From Pantoea sp. Lij88 (GTDB lineage Bacteria > Pseudomonadota > Gammaproteobacteria > Enterobacterales > Enterobacteriaceae), in assembly GCF_030062155.1 (NCBI RefSeq), contig NZ_CP118269.1:2976001-3040000 (forward strand): a stretch of 64,000 nucleotides of DNA, given 5' to 3'. The notes under the pieces are model-generated. The model was not told where the DNA came from. It did no database searches and saw nothing but the letters and a program-made list of their open reading frames with translations. The position numbers and the translations under genes were made by a program. This document shows, one piece after another, positions 1 to 10,186 of the stretch; within the stretch, counting starts at the first letter, position 1; each line of letters starts with the position of its first letter.

Positions 1-1
1 A

Positions 2-439
2 GCGCCGGCAACCGTACAGAACTTCCTGGATTACTGCCGTGAAGGTTTTTACGACAACACCATTTTCCACCGCGTAATCAACGGCTTTATGATTCAGGGC
101 GGCGGCTTCGAGCCGGGCATGAAGCAGAAAGAAACCAAAGCCGAAATTCAGAACGAAGCAAGCAACGGCCTGAAAAACACCAAAGGTACGCTGGCAATGG
201 CACGTACCTCTGCGCCGCACTCTGCGACCGCACAGTTCTTCATCAACGTAGCTGATAACGACTTCCTGAACTTCCGTGACGAAAGCGTTCAGGGCTGGGG
301 CTACTGCGTATTCGCTGAAGTGGTTGAAGGCATGGATGTAGTCGAGAAGATCAAAGCGGTTTCTACCGGCCGCAGCGGCATGCACCAGGATGTGCCAAAA
401 GATGACGTCGTTATCCAGAAAGTGACCGTCAGCGAGTAA
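2..439 (+). CDS. ppiB: Peptidyl-prolyl cis-trans isomerase B, 5' end missing
   Basis: Cytoplasmic cyclophilin that catalyses cis-trans isomerisation of X-Pro bonds during folding. The visible 145 residues match E. coli PpiB almost throughout. They include the catalytic FHRVI segment near the left edge, the GGGFEPGM loop, the ATAQFFIN core and the C-terminal SVTVSE-like end (here KVTVSE). The family protein is about 164 residues, so roughly 19 N-terminal codons lie outside the window. The stop codon shares its last base with the lpxH start (TAATG), which suggests translational coupling. Identity is seen directly; function follows from the family. Confidence 0.97.
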   Translation, partial: APATVQNFLDYCREGFYDNTIFHRVINGFMIQGGGFEPGMKQKETKAEIQNEASNGLKNTKGTLAMARTSAPHSATAQFFINVADNDFLNFRDESVQGWGYCVFAEVVEGMDVVEKIKAVSTGRSGMHQDVPKDDVVIQKVTVSE

Positions 440-1155
440 TGTCGCGCACGCTGTTTATCGCAGATCTCCATCTGTGTCAGGAAGAACCGGCGATTACCGC
501 CGGTTTTCTGCATTTTTTACAGCGCGAAGCGCCCCATTGCGACGCGCTCTATATTCTCGGCGATCTGTTTGAAGCCTGGATTGGCGACGATGATCCCAAT
601 CCGCTGCATCAGCAGATTGCCAGCGCCCTGCGCGCCCTGCCGGTTCCGGTTTACTTCATTCATGGCAATCGCGACTTCCTGATTGGCCGACGCTTTGCGC
701 GCGCCAGCGGTATGACGCTGCTGCCGGAAGAGCAGGTGCTGACGCTCTACGGCCATCGGCTGCTGATCATGCACGGCGATACGCTCTGCACGGACGATGC
801 GGGTTATCTGCGCTTTCGTGCCAAAGTGCACAATCCCTGGATCCAGCGACTGTTCCTGGCGCTGCCGTTGTGGATACGCAAACGCATCGCCGCCCGGATG
901 CGCGCCGACAGTAAACAGGCCAATCAGCACAAATCCCGGCTCATCATGGATGTAAACCAGGATGCGGTGGCCGCCGCCATGCTGCGCCAGCAGGTGCCGC
1001 TGCTGATCCACGGCCATACCCATCGCCCGGCGATTCATACGCTGAGCCTGCAGGGTGAAACGGCGCAACGCGCGGTGCTGGGTGCCTGGCACAGCCGGGG
1101 TTCCATGATTCAGCTCGACGCCAGCGGCATTCAGCTCATCCATTTCGACTTTTAA
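439..1155 (+). CDS. lpxH: UDP-2,3-diacylglucosamine pyrophosphohydrolase
   Basis: Membrane-associated lipid A enzyme that hydrolyses UDP-2,3-diacylglucosamine to lipid X and UMP. At 238 residues it has the usual length. All calcineurin-like metallophosphoesterase motifs are present: DLHL at residues 8-11, [11 protein letters not shown] near 40, HGNRDF near 79, MHGD near 113 and the C-terminal GHTH near 195. These residues bind the two Mn ions. The ATG lies within the ppiB stop, the same arrangement as in E. coli. The downstream gap leads to the purE promoter, so this gene ends the ppiB-lpxH unit. Confidence 0.97.
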   Translation: MSRTLFIADLHLCQEEPAITAGFLHFLQREAPHCDALYILGDLFEAWIGDDDPNPLHQQIASALRALPVPVYFIHGNRDFLIGRRFARASGMTLLPEEQVLTLYGHRLLIMHGDTLCTDDAGYLRFRAKVHNPWIQRLFLALPLWIRKRIAARMRADSKQANQHKSRLIMDVNQDAVAAAMLRQQVPLLIHGHTHRPAIHTLSLQGETAQRAVLGAWHSRGSMIQLDASGIQLIHFDF

Positions 1156-1184
1156 TCTGCGGTTATCTCCCCGACGTTAGCCCG

Positions 1185-1222
1185 ACGCAACCGTTTTCCT
1201 TGCGTGCTTCTCATGCTATTCT
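1185..1222 (+). promoter_or_regulatory. PurR operator and purEK promoter
   Basis: Positions 1185-1200 read ACGCAACCGTTTTCCT, which fits the 16-bp PurR consensus and, as I recall it, is the same as the E. coli purE operator. An extended -10, TGCTATTCT, lies just downstream with its hexamer at 1217-1222. The operator therefore covers the -35 area, where PurR bound to hypoxanthine or guanine would block polymerase. The match is seen in the sequence; repression is inferred from the family. Confidence 0.88.
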
Positions 1223-1285
1223 CGGTGCCCTTCAAAACCTGTCCGCCCGGCCAGGTCTGTTTGTTTATTCACAGGAGTTGACCGC

Positions 1286-1792
1286 ATGTCATCGAACGCC
1301 CCGGCCCGCATCGCCATTGTTATGGGTTCCAGAAGTGACTGGGCCACCATGCAGTTCGCCGCTGAAATCCTCTCCAGCCTGGACGTCCCTTTTCATGTTG
1401 AAGTGGTCTCTGCACACCGCACCCCGGATAAACTGTTCAGCTTCGCCGAAACGGCAGCCGGTAACGGTTTCCAGGTGATTATTGCTGGCGCAGGTGGCGC
1501 AGCCCATCTGCCGGGTATGCTGGCGGCCAAAACGCTGGTCCCGGTGCTGGGTGTGCCGGTTCAGAGCGCAGCCCTGAGCGGCGTCGATAGCCTCTATTCG
1601 ATTGTGCAGATGCCGCGCGGTATTCCGGTCGGGACGCTGGCGATTGGCAAGGCGGGCGCAGCCAATGCCGCGTTGCTGGCGGCGCAGATTCTGGCGCTGC
1701 ATGACAGCGCGCTGGCGTCACGCCTGAATAACTGGCGTCAGAGCCAGACCGATGAGGTGCTGAACCATCCCGATCCGCGGGTGGATGCATGA
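1286..1792 (+). CDS. purE: N5-carboxyaminoimidazole ribonucleotide mutase
   Basis: Converts N5-CAIR to CAIR in de novo purine synthesis, acting after PurK. It has 168 residues, the normal class I length. Diagnostic motifs are MGSRSDW near residue 14 (phosphate binding), SAHRTP near 44 (catalytic His) and [11 protein letters not shown] near 72. A good ribosome site (CAGGAG, about 8 bases upstream) supports the ATG at 1286. The gene ends by overlapping purK by four bases (ATGA), so the two are one coupled operon under the PurR operator upstream. Confidence 0.97.
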   Translation: MSSNAPARIAIVMGSRSDWATMQFAAEILSSLDVPFHVEVVSAHRTPDKLFSFAETAAGNGFQVIIAGAGGAAHLPGMLAAKTLVPVLGVPVQSAALSGVDSLYSIVQMPRGIPVGTLAIGKAGAANAALLAAQILALHDSALASRLNNWRQSQTDEVLNHPDPRVDA

Positions 1793-2853
1793 AGCCGGTT
1801 TGCGTACTGGGTAACGGCCAGTTAGGCCGAATGCTGCGCCAGGCGGGGGAACCGCTGGGTATCGCGGTGTATCCGGTGGGCCTGGATGCCGATCCTGCTG
1901 CCCTGCCGATCGCCGATAGCGTGATCACCGCCGAAATCGAACGCTGGCCGGAAACCGCGCTGACGCGCGAACTGGCGAGCCATCCGGCCTTTGTTAACCG
2001 GGATATTTTCCCGCGTCTGGCCGATCGTCTGACACAGAAACAGCTGCTGGATCAGCTGGGGCTTGCCACCGCGCCGTGGCAGTTGCTGGCGGACAAAAGC
2101 GAATGGCCCGCAGTGTTTGCATCACTGGGCGAACTGGCGATTGTGAAAAGCCGCACCGGCGGTTACGACGGGCGGGGTCAGTGGCGTCTGCGTGCTGATG
2201 AAACGCACCAGCTGCCGGATGCCTGTTACGGCGAATGCATCGTTGAGCAGGGCATCAATTTTTCCGGTGAAGTGTCACTGGTCGGCGCGCGCGGCCACGA
2301 TGGCTCGGTGGTGTTCTATCCGCTGACGCATAACCTGCATCAGGACGGCATTCTGCGCACCAGCGTGGCACAGCCGCAGGCGGATCAGGCCCAGCAGCAG
2401 CAGGCCGAATCGATGCTGAGCGCGATCATGCAGGCGCTGAATTACGTGGGCGTGATGGCGATGGAGTGCTTCGTTACGCCAGCCGGACTGCTGATCAATG
2501 AGCTGGCACCGCGTGTGCACAACAGTGGTCACTGGACGCAAAACGGTGCGTCGATCAGCCAGTTTGAGCTGCATCTCCGCGCCATTCTGGGCCTGGCTTT
2601 GCCGCAGCCGGTGGTGTTTGCGCCATCGGTAATGGTGAATCTGATTGGCACCGACGTGAATCTCAGCTGGCTGCAACAGCCGCTGGTGCATCTGCACTGG
2701 TATGACAAAGAGGTGCGTCCGGGTCGTAAAGTGGGCCACCTCAATCTGACCGACAGCGATGCAGAGCGGCTGAAAGCGGCGCTGAATGCGCTGGTGCCAC
2801 AGCTGCCGGAAGAGTACGCCAGCGGCATCGCGTGGGCCGTTGAAAAGCTGTAG
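1789..2853 (+). CDS. purK: 5-(carboxyamino)imidazole ribonucleotide synthase
   Basis: ATP-grasp enzyme that carboxylates AIR with bicarbonate and ATP to give N5-CAIR, the substrate of PurE. It has 354 residues, the same size class as E. coli PurK. The N-terminal dinucleotide-like segment [10 protein letters not shown], the central [14 protein letters not shown]-binding loop, and the metal-binding stretch [14 protein letters not shown] near residue 240 are all present. It starts inside the purE stop codon (ATGA) and is followed by a strong hairpin terminator. Confidence 0.97.
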   Translation: MKPVCVLGNGQLGRMLRQAGEPLGIAVYPVGLDADPAALPIADSVITAEIERWPETALTRELASHPAFVNRDIFPRLADRLTQKQLLDQLGLATAPWQLLADKSEWPAVFASLGELAIVKSRTGGYDGRGQWRLRADETHQLPDACYGECIVEQGINFSGEVSLVGARGHDGSVVFYPLTHNLHQDGILRTSVAQPQADQAQQQQAESMLSAIMQALNYVGVMAMECFVTPAGLLINELAPRVHNSGHWTQNGASISQFELHLRAILGLALPQPVVFAPSVMVNLIGTDVNLSWLQQPLVHLHWYDKEVRPGRKVGHLNLTDSDAERLKAALNALVPQLPEEYASGIAWAVEKL

Positions 2854-2893
2854 TTTCCCGTTACCGCTTGCGGGTGCGGTCTGAATAAAGATC

Positions 2894-2919
2894 AAAGGCG
2901 GCTTCGTGCCGCCTTATTT
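2894..2919. terminator. Bidirectional terminator between purK and ybbP
   Basis: AAGGCGGC and GCCGCCTT (2895-2902 and 2908-2915) form an 8-bp stem around a TTCGT loop, flanked by A-rich and T-rich bases. It lies between two convergent genes and can serve both. Confidence 0.85.
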
Positions 2920-2929
2920 CAGCCCTGCC

Positions 2930-5347
2930 TTATGCCGCATCAAACTTCCTGAACAGCGCCTTCCCTTTCAGTAACCGGATTCCCAGCCAGCCGCCACACA
3001 GCGATAACAGCAGTGCGCCGCACAACGGCAACGCCAGCCATAATGTCCAGTCTGGCTGCCATGGGAAGTCGAAAATCTTAGTCTGTAATCCCCACAGCGC
3101 CGCTTCTGCTCCCATTGCGGCCGCCACGCCGGAGACCACGCCGAGCAGCGCAAACTCACACCACAGCGTGGTGCGCAGCAGGCGTTTGCCCGCGCCCAGC
3201 GTGCGATAGACCACCAGCTCCTGCCGTCTCTGACGCATCCCGACCTGAATCTGCGCCAGCAGCAGTAACACACCACAGGCGGTGACCAGTACCACCATGA
3301 TCTCCAGCGCCCGGCTGACCTGCGTCAGTACCTGACCGATTTGCTGCATAATGCTGCCGATATCCAGCAGACTTAGCGCCGGAAAAGCGCGGTTCAGCTG
3401 CGCCAGCAGAACAGGATTCGCCTTCATGCGGAAGCTGGTGAGCCAGGTCTGCGGCTGGCTGTCGAGTGCACCCGGCGGGAAGATAAAGAAGAAATTCGGC
3501 TTCAGGCTTTCCCAGTCCACTTTACGCAGGCTGGTGATACGGGCGCTGAACGTCTGCGTATCGCCGTCGAACGTCAGGGTATCGCCGAGTTTCAGCCCCA
3601 GACGGTCCGCCAGCTCCACCTCCATCGAGACTTCACCCGCTTTTGGCGGCCAGCTGCCAGCCACCAGCGGATTGTGATCCGGGCGATCGGCCAGCGCCGT
3701 CAGGTTCAGCTCGCGGTTGAGGGCATTATCCAGTTTCGGATCGGCCGGTTTCCCGTTGAGTTCACTGAGCCGTACCCGCGCAATCGGATAAAAGGTTTCG
3801 GGTTTAATCTGGTGCGCCTGCAGAAAATCACGCACCTGCGGCACCTGATCCGCCGTCATGTTGAGCAGGAAGAAGTTCGGGCTATCCGCCGGTAACTGCT
3901 GCTGCCAGCGATCCAGCAGATCGCCACGCATCACCAGCAGCAGCGCCAGCAACATAAACGACAGCGAGAAGGCTGCGAGCTGGCTCAGCGTCATGCCGGG
4001 CTGGCGCAGCAGCCGGTTGATCGCCAGACGCAGCGCCAGATTGCGCACCACCAGCCGACGTAACAGCAGCAGGGTTCCCCAGCCGAGTAACGCCAGTAAT
4101 CCCGCCAGCACCATCACCCCCGCCAGCAGCGCCCAGAGCATTTTACTGCCGCCGACCAGCAGCGCTAACAGCGCCACCACCACAACGATCATTACCGGAA
4201 TATAGAACTTCAGCGGCCAGAGGTTCGCCACCGCATCGCGCCGCAGCACCCGCAGCGGCTGGGTTGCCAGCAGCAGACGATAGGGCCGCAGACCAACCAG
4301 CAGCGAAATCACAAACAGCGACCCTACCGCCCAGATCCACGGCCAGACGCTGGCCGCCGGTAAGCTGGCAGGCAATACGGGTTTCAGCATCGCCATCAGG
4401 ATCGCTTCCACGCCCTGCCCCACAATGCCTCCGGCAATCGCCGCCAGCAGCAGTACCGCCAGCCACTGACCGATGATCAACCGCTGCAACGCGCCATGCG
4501 TCGCGCCCAGGGTTTTCAGCACCGCCACCAAATCGTAGCGGCTGCGGCAGTAGTGACTCATGGCGACCGCTACGGCGGCAATCGCCAGCATGAGCGTCAG
4601 CAGGGCCGAGAGCAGCAGGAACTGCTGCGCGCGCTGCATCGAACGGCCCAGCGCATCTTCTGAGTTATCCACGCTGATCCAGCGCTGGTCCGCCTTCAGT
4701 TGTGGTTCAATCCAGCGGTCATAACTGGCCAGCTGTTCGGGATTACCGGAGAATTTATAGCGCCAGGTGATACGGCTGCCCGGCTGAATCGCACCGGTTT
4801 TGCCAGCATCCGCCAGATTGATCAGCAGGCGCGGCGCCATCTCGAACGGGTTGAAGCCGCCATCCGGCTCCTGGATTACCTCACCGCTGATGCGCAGCTG
4901 GGTATCCCCCACTTCCAGCGTGTCGCCCACTTTCAGATTCAGCAGCGCCATCAGGCGCGGTGCTGCCAGCGCGGTGCCCGCCTGTGGCCGCAGACCCGGC
5001 GGCTGCGTCTGCAGCGTGCCAAACATCGGGTAACGGTCATCTACCGCTTTGACTGAGGCGAGCTGCGGTGACTGATCGGCAAAGGTCATGGTCATAAAGG
5101 TCAGCTGAGAACTGACCGTCAGGCCGGTTTCCCGCGCCTTTTTCAGCCAGGCTTCTGGCGCAGCATCGGTACTGCGTAGCGTGCGGTCACCGGCCATAAA
5201 ATCACGGCTCTGCTGATTCAGCCCTTTTTCCATGCGATCGCTGATCGACCCCAGCGCCAGTACGCAGGCCACCGCCAGCGTCAGGGCCAGCCAGACAATC
5301 AGCAGCGAGGGCGAACGCCACTCGCGCCAGAACCAGCGCCAGATCAT
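2930..5347 (-). CDS. ybbP: ABC exporter permease, FtsX/MacB-like, YbbP
   Basis: Large inner-membrane permease (805 residues; E. coli YbbP is about 804) that works with the YbbA ATPase. It has an N-terminal membrane segment, a large periplasmic domain, a cluster of hydrophobic segments from about residue 240 to 480, a second periplasmic domain, and a C-terminal set of three helices typical of FtsX-type permeases. I chose the ATG at 5347 because an upstream GTG at 5359 lies within the GGGAGGAG ribosome site. The start overlaps the ybbA stop (ATGA), implying coupled expression. The exported substrate is unknown; neighbouring tesA hints at a lipid-related or lysophospholipid role, which is only inference. 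Confidence 0.92.
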   Translation of the reverse strand: MIWRWFWREWRSPSLLIVWLALTLAVACVLALGSISDRMEKGLNQQSRDFMAGDRTLRSTDAAPEAWLKKARETGLTVSSQLTFMTMTFADQSPQLASVKAVDDRYPMFGTLQTQPPGLRPQAGTALAAPRLMALLNLKVGDTLEVGDTQLRISGEVIQEPDGGFNPFEMAPRLLINLADAGKTGAIQPGSRITWRYKFSGNPEQLASYDRWIEPQLKADQRWISVDNSEDALGRSMQRAQQFLLLSALLTLMLAIAAVAVAMSHYCRSRYDLVAVLKTLGATHGALQRLIIGQWLAVLLLAAIAGGIVGQGVEAILMAMLKPVLPASLPAASVWPWIWAVGSLFVISLLVGLRPYRLLLATQPLRVLRRDAVANLWPLKFYIPVMIVVVVALLALLVGGSKMLWALLAGVMVLAGLLALLGWGTLLLLRRLVVRNLALRLAINRLLRQPGMTLSQLAAFSLSFMLLALLLVMRGDLLDRWQQQLPADSPNFFLLNMTADQVPQVRDFLQAHQIKPETFYPIARVRLSELNGKPADPKLDNALNRELNLTALADRPDHNPLVAGSWPPKAGEVSMEVELADRLGLKLGDTLTFDGDTQTFSARITSLRKVDWESLKPNFFFIFPPGALDSQPQTWLTSFRMKANPVLLAQLNRAFPALSLLDIGSIMQQIGQVLTQVSRALEIMVVLVTACGVLLLLAQIQVGMRQRRQELVVYRTLGAGKRLLRTTLWCEFALLGVVSGVAAAMGAEAALWGLQTKIFDFPWQPDWTLWLALPLCGALLLSLCGGWLGIRLLKGKALFRKFDAA

Positions 5348-6030
5348 TGCTCCTCCCACAATTTACCGTCGCGCAGTCGCAGGCGACGATCGCAGCGCGC
5401 CGCCAGCTGCTCATCATGCGTCACCAGAATCAGCGTGGTGGCGAAGTCGCGGTTAAGGGAAAACAGCAGATCGGCGATGCGGTCACCGGTTTTACGATCG
5501 AGATTGCCGGTGGGCTCATCGGCAAACAGCAGGCCCGGACGACCGCTGAAGGCGCGGGCCAGCGCGACACGCTGCTGCTCGCCACCCGAAAGCTGGGCGG
5601 GCAGATGATGCAGACGTTCACCCAGCCCGAGCAGCGTCAAAAGTTCCCGTGCCTGTTCGCGGCTCTGCCGGTCGCTGTCGCCGCGCAGCAGTGAAGGCAG
5701 CTGCACGTTCTCCTGCGCATTCAGGGTCGGCACCAGCATAAAGGACTGAAACACAAAGCCGACCTGGCGGGCTCGCAGGGCCGCACGCTGCTCTTCGTTC
5801 ATCTGGTGCAGCGGCTGCCCCAGCAGATGGACTTCGCCGCTGCTGCCATCGTCCAGCCCGGCCAGGATTCCCAGCAGGGTGGACTTGCCGGAGCCGGACT
5901 CGCCAATCAGCGCAATGGTCTCGGCTGGTTTGACAACCAACTCAACTCCGGTAAGGATGGTTAACTGATGCTCTCCCTGACCGACGGACTTAGTAAGATG
6001 ATGAACTTCAACAATGTTTTCCGCTGGCAT
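5344..6030 (-). CDS. ybbA: ABC transporter ATP-binding protein YbbA
   Basis: Cytoplasmic ATPase of the LolD/MacB class, 228 residues. Visible motifs are Walker A GESGSGKST near residue 40, signature LSGGEQQRVALARAF near 145, Walker B LLFADEPTG near 166 and the H-loop VTHDE near 204. It energises the YbbP permease encoded immediately downstream with a four-base overlap. Its first 33 bases overlap the 5' end of tesA on the other strand, as in E. coli, so the two promoters lie within each other's coding sequence. Confidence 0.94.
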   Translation of the reverse strand: MPAENIVEVHHLTKSVGQGEHQLTILTGVELVVKPAETIALIGESGSGKSTLLGILAGLDDGSSGEVHLLGQPLHQMNEEQRAALRARQVGFVFQSFMLVPTLNAQENVQLPSLLRGDSDRQSREQARELLTLLGLGERLHHLPAQLSGGEQQRVALARAFSGRPGLLFADEPTGNLDRKTGDRIADLLFSLNRDFATTLILVTHDEQLAARCDRRLRLRDGKLWEEQ

Positions 6031-6624
6031 TATCCCTTCCTGTTATTGATTCTTCTGCTGGTGTCACGTCTTGCTGCTGCAGATACCCTGATGGTGCTGG
6101 GCGACAGCCTGAGTGCGGGCTATCGCATGTCGGCCACGGCGGCCTGGCCCAGCCTGCTCGATAAGCAGTGGCAGCAGAAACCGAAAGTGGTCAACGCCAG
6201 CATCAGCGGCGATACTGCCGCACAGGGACTGGCGCGCCTGCCTGCGCTATTAAAACAGCATCAGCCGCAATGGGTGTTAATCGAACTGGGCGGTAACGAT
6301 GGTCTGCGCGGTTTCCCGCCCGACGCTATCGCACAGAATCTGAGTAAAGTGATCGACGATGTCAAAGCCGCCAATGCGAAACCGCTGCTGATGCAGATCC
6401 GCCTGCCCGCCAACTATGGCCGCCGCTACACCGAGGCGTTCAGCGGCATCTATCCTGGACTCGCGCAGCAGCATGACATTCCTCTGGTGCCCTTTTTCAT
6501 GGAGCAGGTCTATCTGAAGCCCGAGTGGATGCAGCAGGATGGCATTCACCCTAATCCTGATGCCCAGCCGTTTATCGCCGGATTGATGGCGAAAGAACTG
6601 GCTCCCTTAGTTAAGCAGCCGTAG
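5998..6624 (+). CDS. tesA: Acyl-CoA thioesterase I / protease I / lysophospholipase L1
   Basis: Periplasmic SGNH hydrolase that cleaves acyl-CoA thioesters, lysophospholipids and some esters. A signal peptide (MMNFNNVFRW followed by a hydrophobic core) ends near LAAA before ADTLMVLGDSLS. The catalytic Ser sits in GDSLS; the other block residues appear in GGNDG and the C-terminal DGIHPN, which carries the catalytic Asp and His. I use the ATG at 5998 because MMNFNNVFRWH matches the E. coli N-terminus; an in-frame start 30 bases upstream would only lengthen the signal peptide. Confidence 0.96.
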   Translation: MMNFNNVFRWHYPFLLLILLLVSRLAAADTLMVLGDSLSAGYRMSATAAWPSLLDKQWQQKPKVVNASISGDTAAQGLARLPALLKQHQPQWVLIELGGNDGLRGFPPDAIAQNLSKVIDDVKAANAKPLLMQIRLPANYGRRYTEAFSGIYPGLAQQHDIPLVPFFMEQVYLKPEWMQQDGIHPNPDAQPFIAGLMAKELAPLVKQP

Positions 6625-6654
6625 CGCGCCTGAATGCGCAAATAGGGTAAAGAA

Positions 6655-7431
6655 ATGCAAAAAACCATTCTGATTACAGGTTGTTCCAGCGGTATTGGCC
6701 TTGTCGCCGCGCACGATTTGCTGGCGCGGGGCTACCGGGTGATCGCCGCCTGCCGCAAAGCCGACGATGTTGCGCGCATGAACACGCTGGGTTTTACGGG
6801 CCTGCAGCTCGATCTCGACGATCCGCAGAGCGTGGATCAGGCGGCGGATGCGGTGCTCGCGTTCTGCGATAACCGTCTGGCTGCGCTGTTCAACAACGCC
6901 GGATTTGGCCTCTATGGCCCGCTGCACACCCTCTCCCGTCAGCAGCTGGAGCAGCAGTTTTCCAGTAACTTTTTCGGCGTCCATCAGCTGACACTCCGGC
7001 TGTTACCCGCGCTGCAGGCCAGCGGCGATGGCCGCATTGTTAACACCAGTTCGGTACTGGGCCTGATCTCCACGCCAGGCCGGGGTGCCTATGCCGCCAG
7101 TAAATATGCGCTGGAAGCCTGGAGCGACGCGCTACGGCTCGAAGTACGCAGCCGCGGCATCCGGGTCAGCCTGATTGAGCCGGGTCCGATTGAGACCCGC
7201 TTTACCGACAATGTGTCACAGGGCGAACAGCATAACCCGGTGCGCAACCCCGGCATCGCGGCGCGCTTTACCCTGCCAGCGGAAGCCATTCTGCCTAAAC
7301 TTCGTCATGCACTCGAGAGTAAACATCCACGTTTACGCTATCCGGTGACACTGGTCGCACACGTGATGAGCCTGCTTAAGCGGTTGCTGCCAGGCTGGAT
7401 GCTGGATCGCATTTTGCGCAGCCATCAGTAA
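6655..7431 (+). CDS. ybbO: Short-chain dehydrogenase/reductase YbbO
   Basis: NADP(H)-dependent short-chain reductase; the E. coli homologue is reported to reduce long-chain and other aldehydes. The protein is 258 residues. The cofactor loop TGCSSGIG is near residue 8, NNAG near 80, the catalytic Ser in NTSSVLG near 130 and the YAASK catalytic Tyr/Lys near 145. A hydrophobic, basic C-terminus ([15 protein letters not shown]) suggests membrane association. The gene starts 30 bases after tesA, so co-transcription is likely. The physiological substrate is not evident from sequence. Confidence 0.93.
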   Translation: MQKTILITGCSSGIGLVAAHDLLARGYRVIAACRKADDVARMNTLGFTGLQLDLDDPQSVDQAADAVLAFCDNRLAALFNNAGFGLYGPLHTLSRQQLEQQFSSNFFGVHQLTLRLLPALQASGDGRIVNTSSVLGLISTPGRGAYAASKYALEAWSDALRLEVRSRGIRVSLIEPGPIETRFTDNVSQGEQHNPVRNPGIAARFTLPAEAILPKLRHALESKHPRLRYPVTLVAHVMSLLKRLLPGWMLDRILRSHQ

Positions 7432-7507
7432 GCCATGCGCAATAGCGCTTGAAGCCGGGCCAGTTGGCCCCATATTCTTAGAACACTTTTTGCAAAGAGA
7501 CTTATTC

Positions 7508-8365
7508 ATGTCACCACAAGCTTCTATCATCGACATCAACGAATCTAACCTGCAGCAGACCCTTGAGCAGTCGATGCAGCTGCCGGTGCTGTTCTACTTC
7601 TGGTCTGAGCGCAGCCAGCACTGTCTGGAGCTGACGCCGGTGCTGGAGCGTCTGGCGCAGGAGTACGCGGGTCAGTTTATTCTCGCAAAACTGGATTGCG
7701 ACACAGAGCAGCGAGTCGCGTCGCAGTTTGGTCTGCGTTCCATCCCGACCGTTTACCTGTTCCAGGAGGGTCAGCCGGTTGACGGCTTCCAGGGCCCGCA
7801 GCCGGAAGAAGCAATCCGCGCCCTGCTGGAAAAAGTGCTGCCGCGCGAAGAAGAGCTGAAAGCGCAGCAGGCGATGGCGCTGATGCAGGAAGATAAACCG
7901 CTGGAGGCGCTGCCGCTGTTAAAAGATGCGTGGCAGCTGAGCAACCAGTCCAGCGAGATCGGTTTCCTGCTGGCTGACGTGCTGATTACCCTGAACCGCA
8001 GCGATGAAGCGGAAGCGGTGCTGAAGGTAGTGCCATTGCAGGATCAGGATACCCGCTATCAGAGCCTGATGGCGCAGATCGATCTGCTGAAACAGGCTGC
8101 CGATACGCCGGAGATTCAACAGCTGCAATCCGAGCTGGAAGCGGACCCGACTAACGCCGGGCTGGCTGCTAAACTCTCGTTACAGCTGCATCAGGTGGGT
8201 CGTAATGAAGAAGCACTGGAACTGCTGTTCAGCTTCCTGAAATCCGATCTTAATGCCGCTGATGGCCAGGCGCGTAAAATGCTGCAGGAGATTCTGGCGG
8301 CGCTGGGTACCGGTGATGCACTGGCTGCGCGCTATCGTCGCCAGCTCTATTCCCTGCTGTATTAA
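7508..8365 (+). CDS. cnoX: Chaperedoxin CnoX (YbbN)
   Basis: Thioredoxin-fold protein with a C-terminal TPR-like domain that protects substrates from aggregation and irreversible oxidation and passes them to GroEL/DnaK. The active site is WSERSQHC (SXXC, first Cys replaced by Ser), as in E. coli, so it lacks classical thioredoxin reductase activity. Residues about 110-285 are helical and TPR-like. I chose the ATG at 7508 (MSPQASII) preceded by AAAGAGA; an in-frame start 18 bases earlier has no ribosome site. The length, 285 residues, matches the family. Confidence 0.95.
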   Translation: MSPQASIIDINESNLQQTLEQSMQLPVLFYFWSERSQHCLELTPVLERLAQEYAGQFILAKLDCDTEQRVASQFGLRSIPTVYLFQEGQPVDGFQGPQPEEAIRALLEKVLPREEELKAQQAMALMQEDKPLEALPLLKDAWQLSNQSSEIGFLLADVLITLNRSDEAEAVLKVVPLQDQDTRYQSLMAQIDLLKQAADTPEIQQLQSELEADPTNAGLAAKLSLQLHQVGRNEEALELLFSFLKSDLNAADGQARKMLQEILAALGTGDALAARYRRQLYSLLY

Positions 8366-8376
8366 ACAGCAGCACC

Positions 8377-8403
8377 ACGGGCCGAAGCGACTCGGCCCGT
8401 TAA
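8377..8403 (+). terminator. Hairpin between cnoX and qmcA
   Basis: ACGGGCCGA at 8377-8385 pairs perfectly with TCGGCCCGT at 8392-8400 around a 6-base loop. The following T run is poor (TAATCTG), so it may be a weak terminator or an mRNA-stabilising hairpin in the 58-base gap. Confidence 0.5.
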
Positions 8404-8423
8404 TCTGACAATGCGGAGGTTGT

Positions 8424-9338
8424 ATGATAACTGTAATCCCTGCCCTGATTATTCTGGCACTGGTGGCGGTCTGGGCGACCGTTAAGATCGTGCCACAAGG
8501 TTTTCAATGGACGGTTGAACGCTTTGGCCGTTATACCCGCACCCTGCAGCCAGGATTAAGTCTGGTAGTGCCGTTCATGGATCGTGTCGGTCGTAAGATC
8601 AACATGATGGAACAGGTACTGGATATTCCCTCGCAGGAGATCATCTCTAAAGACAACGCCAACGTCACCATCGATGCGGTCTGCTTTATTCAGGTCGTTG
8701 ACCCGGCGCGTGCCGCCTATGAAGTCAGCAATCTTGAGCAGGCTATCCTGAATCTCACCATGACCAACATGCGTACCGTGCTTGGCAGCATGGAGCTGGA
8801 CGAAATGCTGTCACAGCGCGACAGCATCAACACCCGTCTGCTGCATATCGTGGATGAAGCGACCAACCCGTGGGGCGTCAAGATTACCCGCATCGAGATT
8901 CGCGATGTGCGTCCGCCGCAGGAACTCATCGGCGCGATGAATGCGCAGATGAAAGCGGAGCGAACCAAGCGTGCTGACATTCTGACAGCCGAAGGCGTTC
9001 GGCAGGCGGCGATCCTGCGGGCTGAAGGGGATAAGCAGTCGCAGATCCTCAAAGCGGAAGGTGAACGGACCTCGGCGTTCCTGCAGGCAGAGGCGCGAGA
9101 GCGTCAGGCTGAAGCGGAAGCTAACGCCACTAAAATGGTCTCAGAAGCGATCGCGGCGGGCGACATTCAGGCTATCAACTACTTCGTGGCGCAGAAATAC
9201 ACCGATGCACTGCAAAAAATCGGTGAAGGTAATAACAGCAAAGTGGTGATGATGCCGCTTGAGGCGAGCAGTCTGCTGGGTTCGATCGCGGGCATCGGTG
9301 AACTGCTGAAGGAATCACGCACTGAGTCGAAACGCTGA
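8424..9338 (+). CDS. qmcA: SPFH/stomatin-family membrane protease regulator QmcA
   Basis: Inner-membrane band-7 protein, 304 residues. One N-terminal membrane helix (residues about 2-20) is followed by an SPFH domain ([22 protein letters not shown] onward) and a long Ala/Glu/Arg-rich coiled coil around residues 170-250. E. coli QmcA suppresses loss of FtsH and HtpX and so is linked to membrane-protein quality control. A good site (GGAGG) precedes the ATG. The stop overlaps the next start (TGATG), coupling it to ybbJ, an NfeD-like partner found with stomatins in many bacteria. Confidence 0.94.
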   Translation: MITVIPALIILALVAVWATVKIVPQGFQWTVERFGRYTRTLQPGLSLVVPFMDRVGRKINMMEQVLDIPSQEIISKDNANVTIDAVCFIQVVDPARAAYEVSNLEQAILNLTMTNMRTVLGSMELDEMLSQRDSINTRLLHIVDEATNPWGVKITRIEIRDVRPPQELIGAMNAQMKAERTKRADILTAEGVRQAAILRAEGDKQSQILKAEGERTSAFLQAEARERQAEAEANATKMVSEAIAAGDIQAINYFVAQKYTDALQKIGEGNNSKVVMMPLEASSLLGSIAGIGELLKESRTESKR

Positions 9339-9784
9339 TGCTGGTCGGGATTATCGCTCACCCACACTGGTTCTGGCTGACGCTGGGCGGATTACTGCTG
9401 GCGGCTGAAATGCTGGGCACCAGCGGTTACCTGCTGTGGAGCGGGCTGGCGGCGGTTATCGTCGGCCTGATTGAGTGGTTTGTACCGATGAGCTGGACGG
9501 CGCAGGGTTCCCTGTTTGCCGCCATGACGCTGGTCTGCGTCTTTTTGTGGTATCGCTGGATGCGGCATCGTGAAGTGCGTCAAAGGCCTAACGCCCTCAA
9601 CCAGCGCGGCAACCAGATGATCGGGTTACAGCTGACGCTGGATACCGCGCTGCATAACCGCACCGGACACGTGCGCATCGGGGACAGCAGCTGGCGGGTG
9701 GAGGCGGATCAGGATCTGCCTGCGGGCACGCCGGTCGTGGTGGTCGGCATTGAGGGCATCACCCTGCGTATTCAGCCACGCTGA
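9338..9784 (+). CDS. ybbJ: NfeD-like membrane protein YbbJ
   Basis: Small inner-membrane protein of 148 residues. It has two or three hydrophobic segments in the first 75 residues, then a soluble OB-fold-like C-terminal domain ([22 protein letters not shown] pattern, here [16 protein letters not shown]). NfeD proteins pair with stomatin/SPFH proteins; E. coli YbbJ modulates QmcA function. It begins inside the qmcA stop. Its last 13 bases overlap the 3' end of cueR on the opposite strand. Confidence 0.92.
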   Translation: MLVGIIAHPHWFWLTLGGLLLAAEMLGTSGYLLWSGLAAVIVGLIEWFVPMSWTAQGSLFAAMTLVCVFLWYRWMRHREVRQRPNALNQRGNQMIGLQLTLDTALHNRTGHVRIGDSSWRVEADQDLPAGTPVVVVGIEGITLRIQPR

Positions 9785-10176
9785 CCGCAGCACCCGGCCA
9801 GATTGTTGATGATCGGACATTCGGCGCTGTCATCGCCGGGACAGGCTTCTGCCAGCGCCAGTAACCGAGCGCGCATGGCGTGCAGCTCTTCAATGTGTGC
9901 CGCGATTTCATCGGCTTTCTGCAGGGTGCGGGTTTTAACATCGGCACTGTGGCGCGCCGGATTATTAAACAGCGCCACCAGCTCACAACACTCATCCAGC
10001 GTGAAACCCACCTGCCGCGCCTGACGTAACAGGTTCAGTTCATCAAGATGGTGGCCGTTATAGGTGCGGTAACCATTTTCACTGCGCAATGGCGGTGTCA
10101 CCACGCCCTTCTCTTCGTAAAAACGAATCGCCTTGCTGGTCAGCCCGGTCTTTTTCGCCACATCGCTGATGTTCAT
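9772..10176 (-). CDS. cueR: Copper-responsive MerR-family activator CueR
   Basis: Cytoplasmic Cu(I) sensor that activates copA (and normally cueO). The N-terminal winged helix [24 protein letters not shown] is nearly the E. coli sequence. The metal loop CPGDDSAEC carries both copper-binding Cys residues, spaced as in E. coli CueR, and the CCG tail is kept. The length is 134 residues starting at 10176; longer in-frame starts upstream run into the copA control region and lack homology. It is divergent from copA. Confidence 0.96.
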   Translation of the reverse strand: MNISDVAKKTGLTSKAIRFYEEKGVVTPPLRSENGYRTYNGHHLDELNLLRQARQVGFTLDECCELVALFNNPARHSADVKTRTLQKADEIAAHIEELHAMRARLLALAEACPGDDSAECPIINNLAGCCGQRG

Positions 10177-10186
10177 TTTCGTCCCC

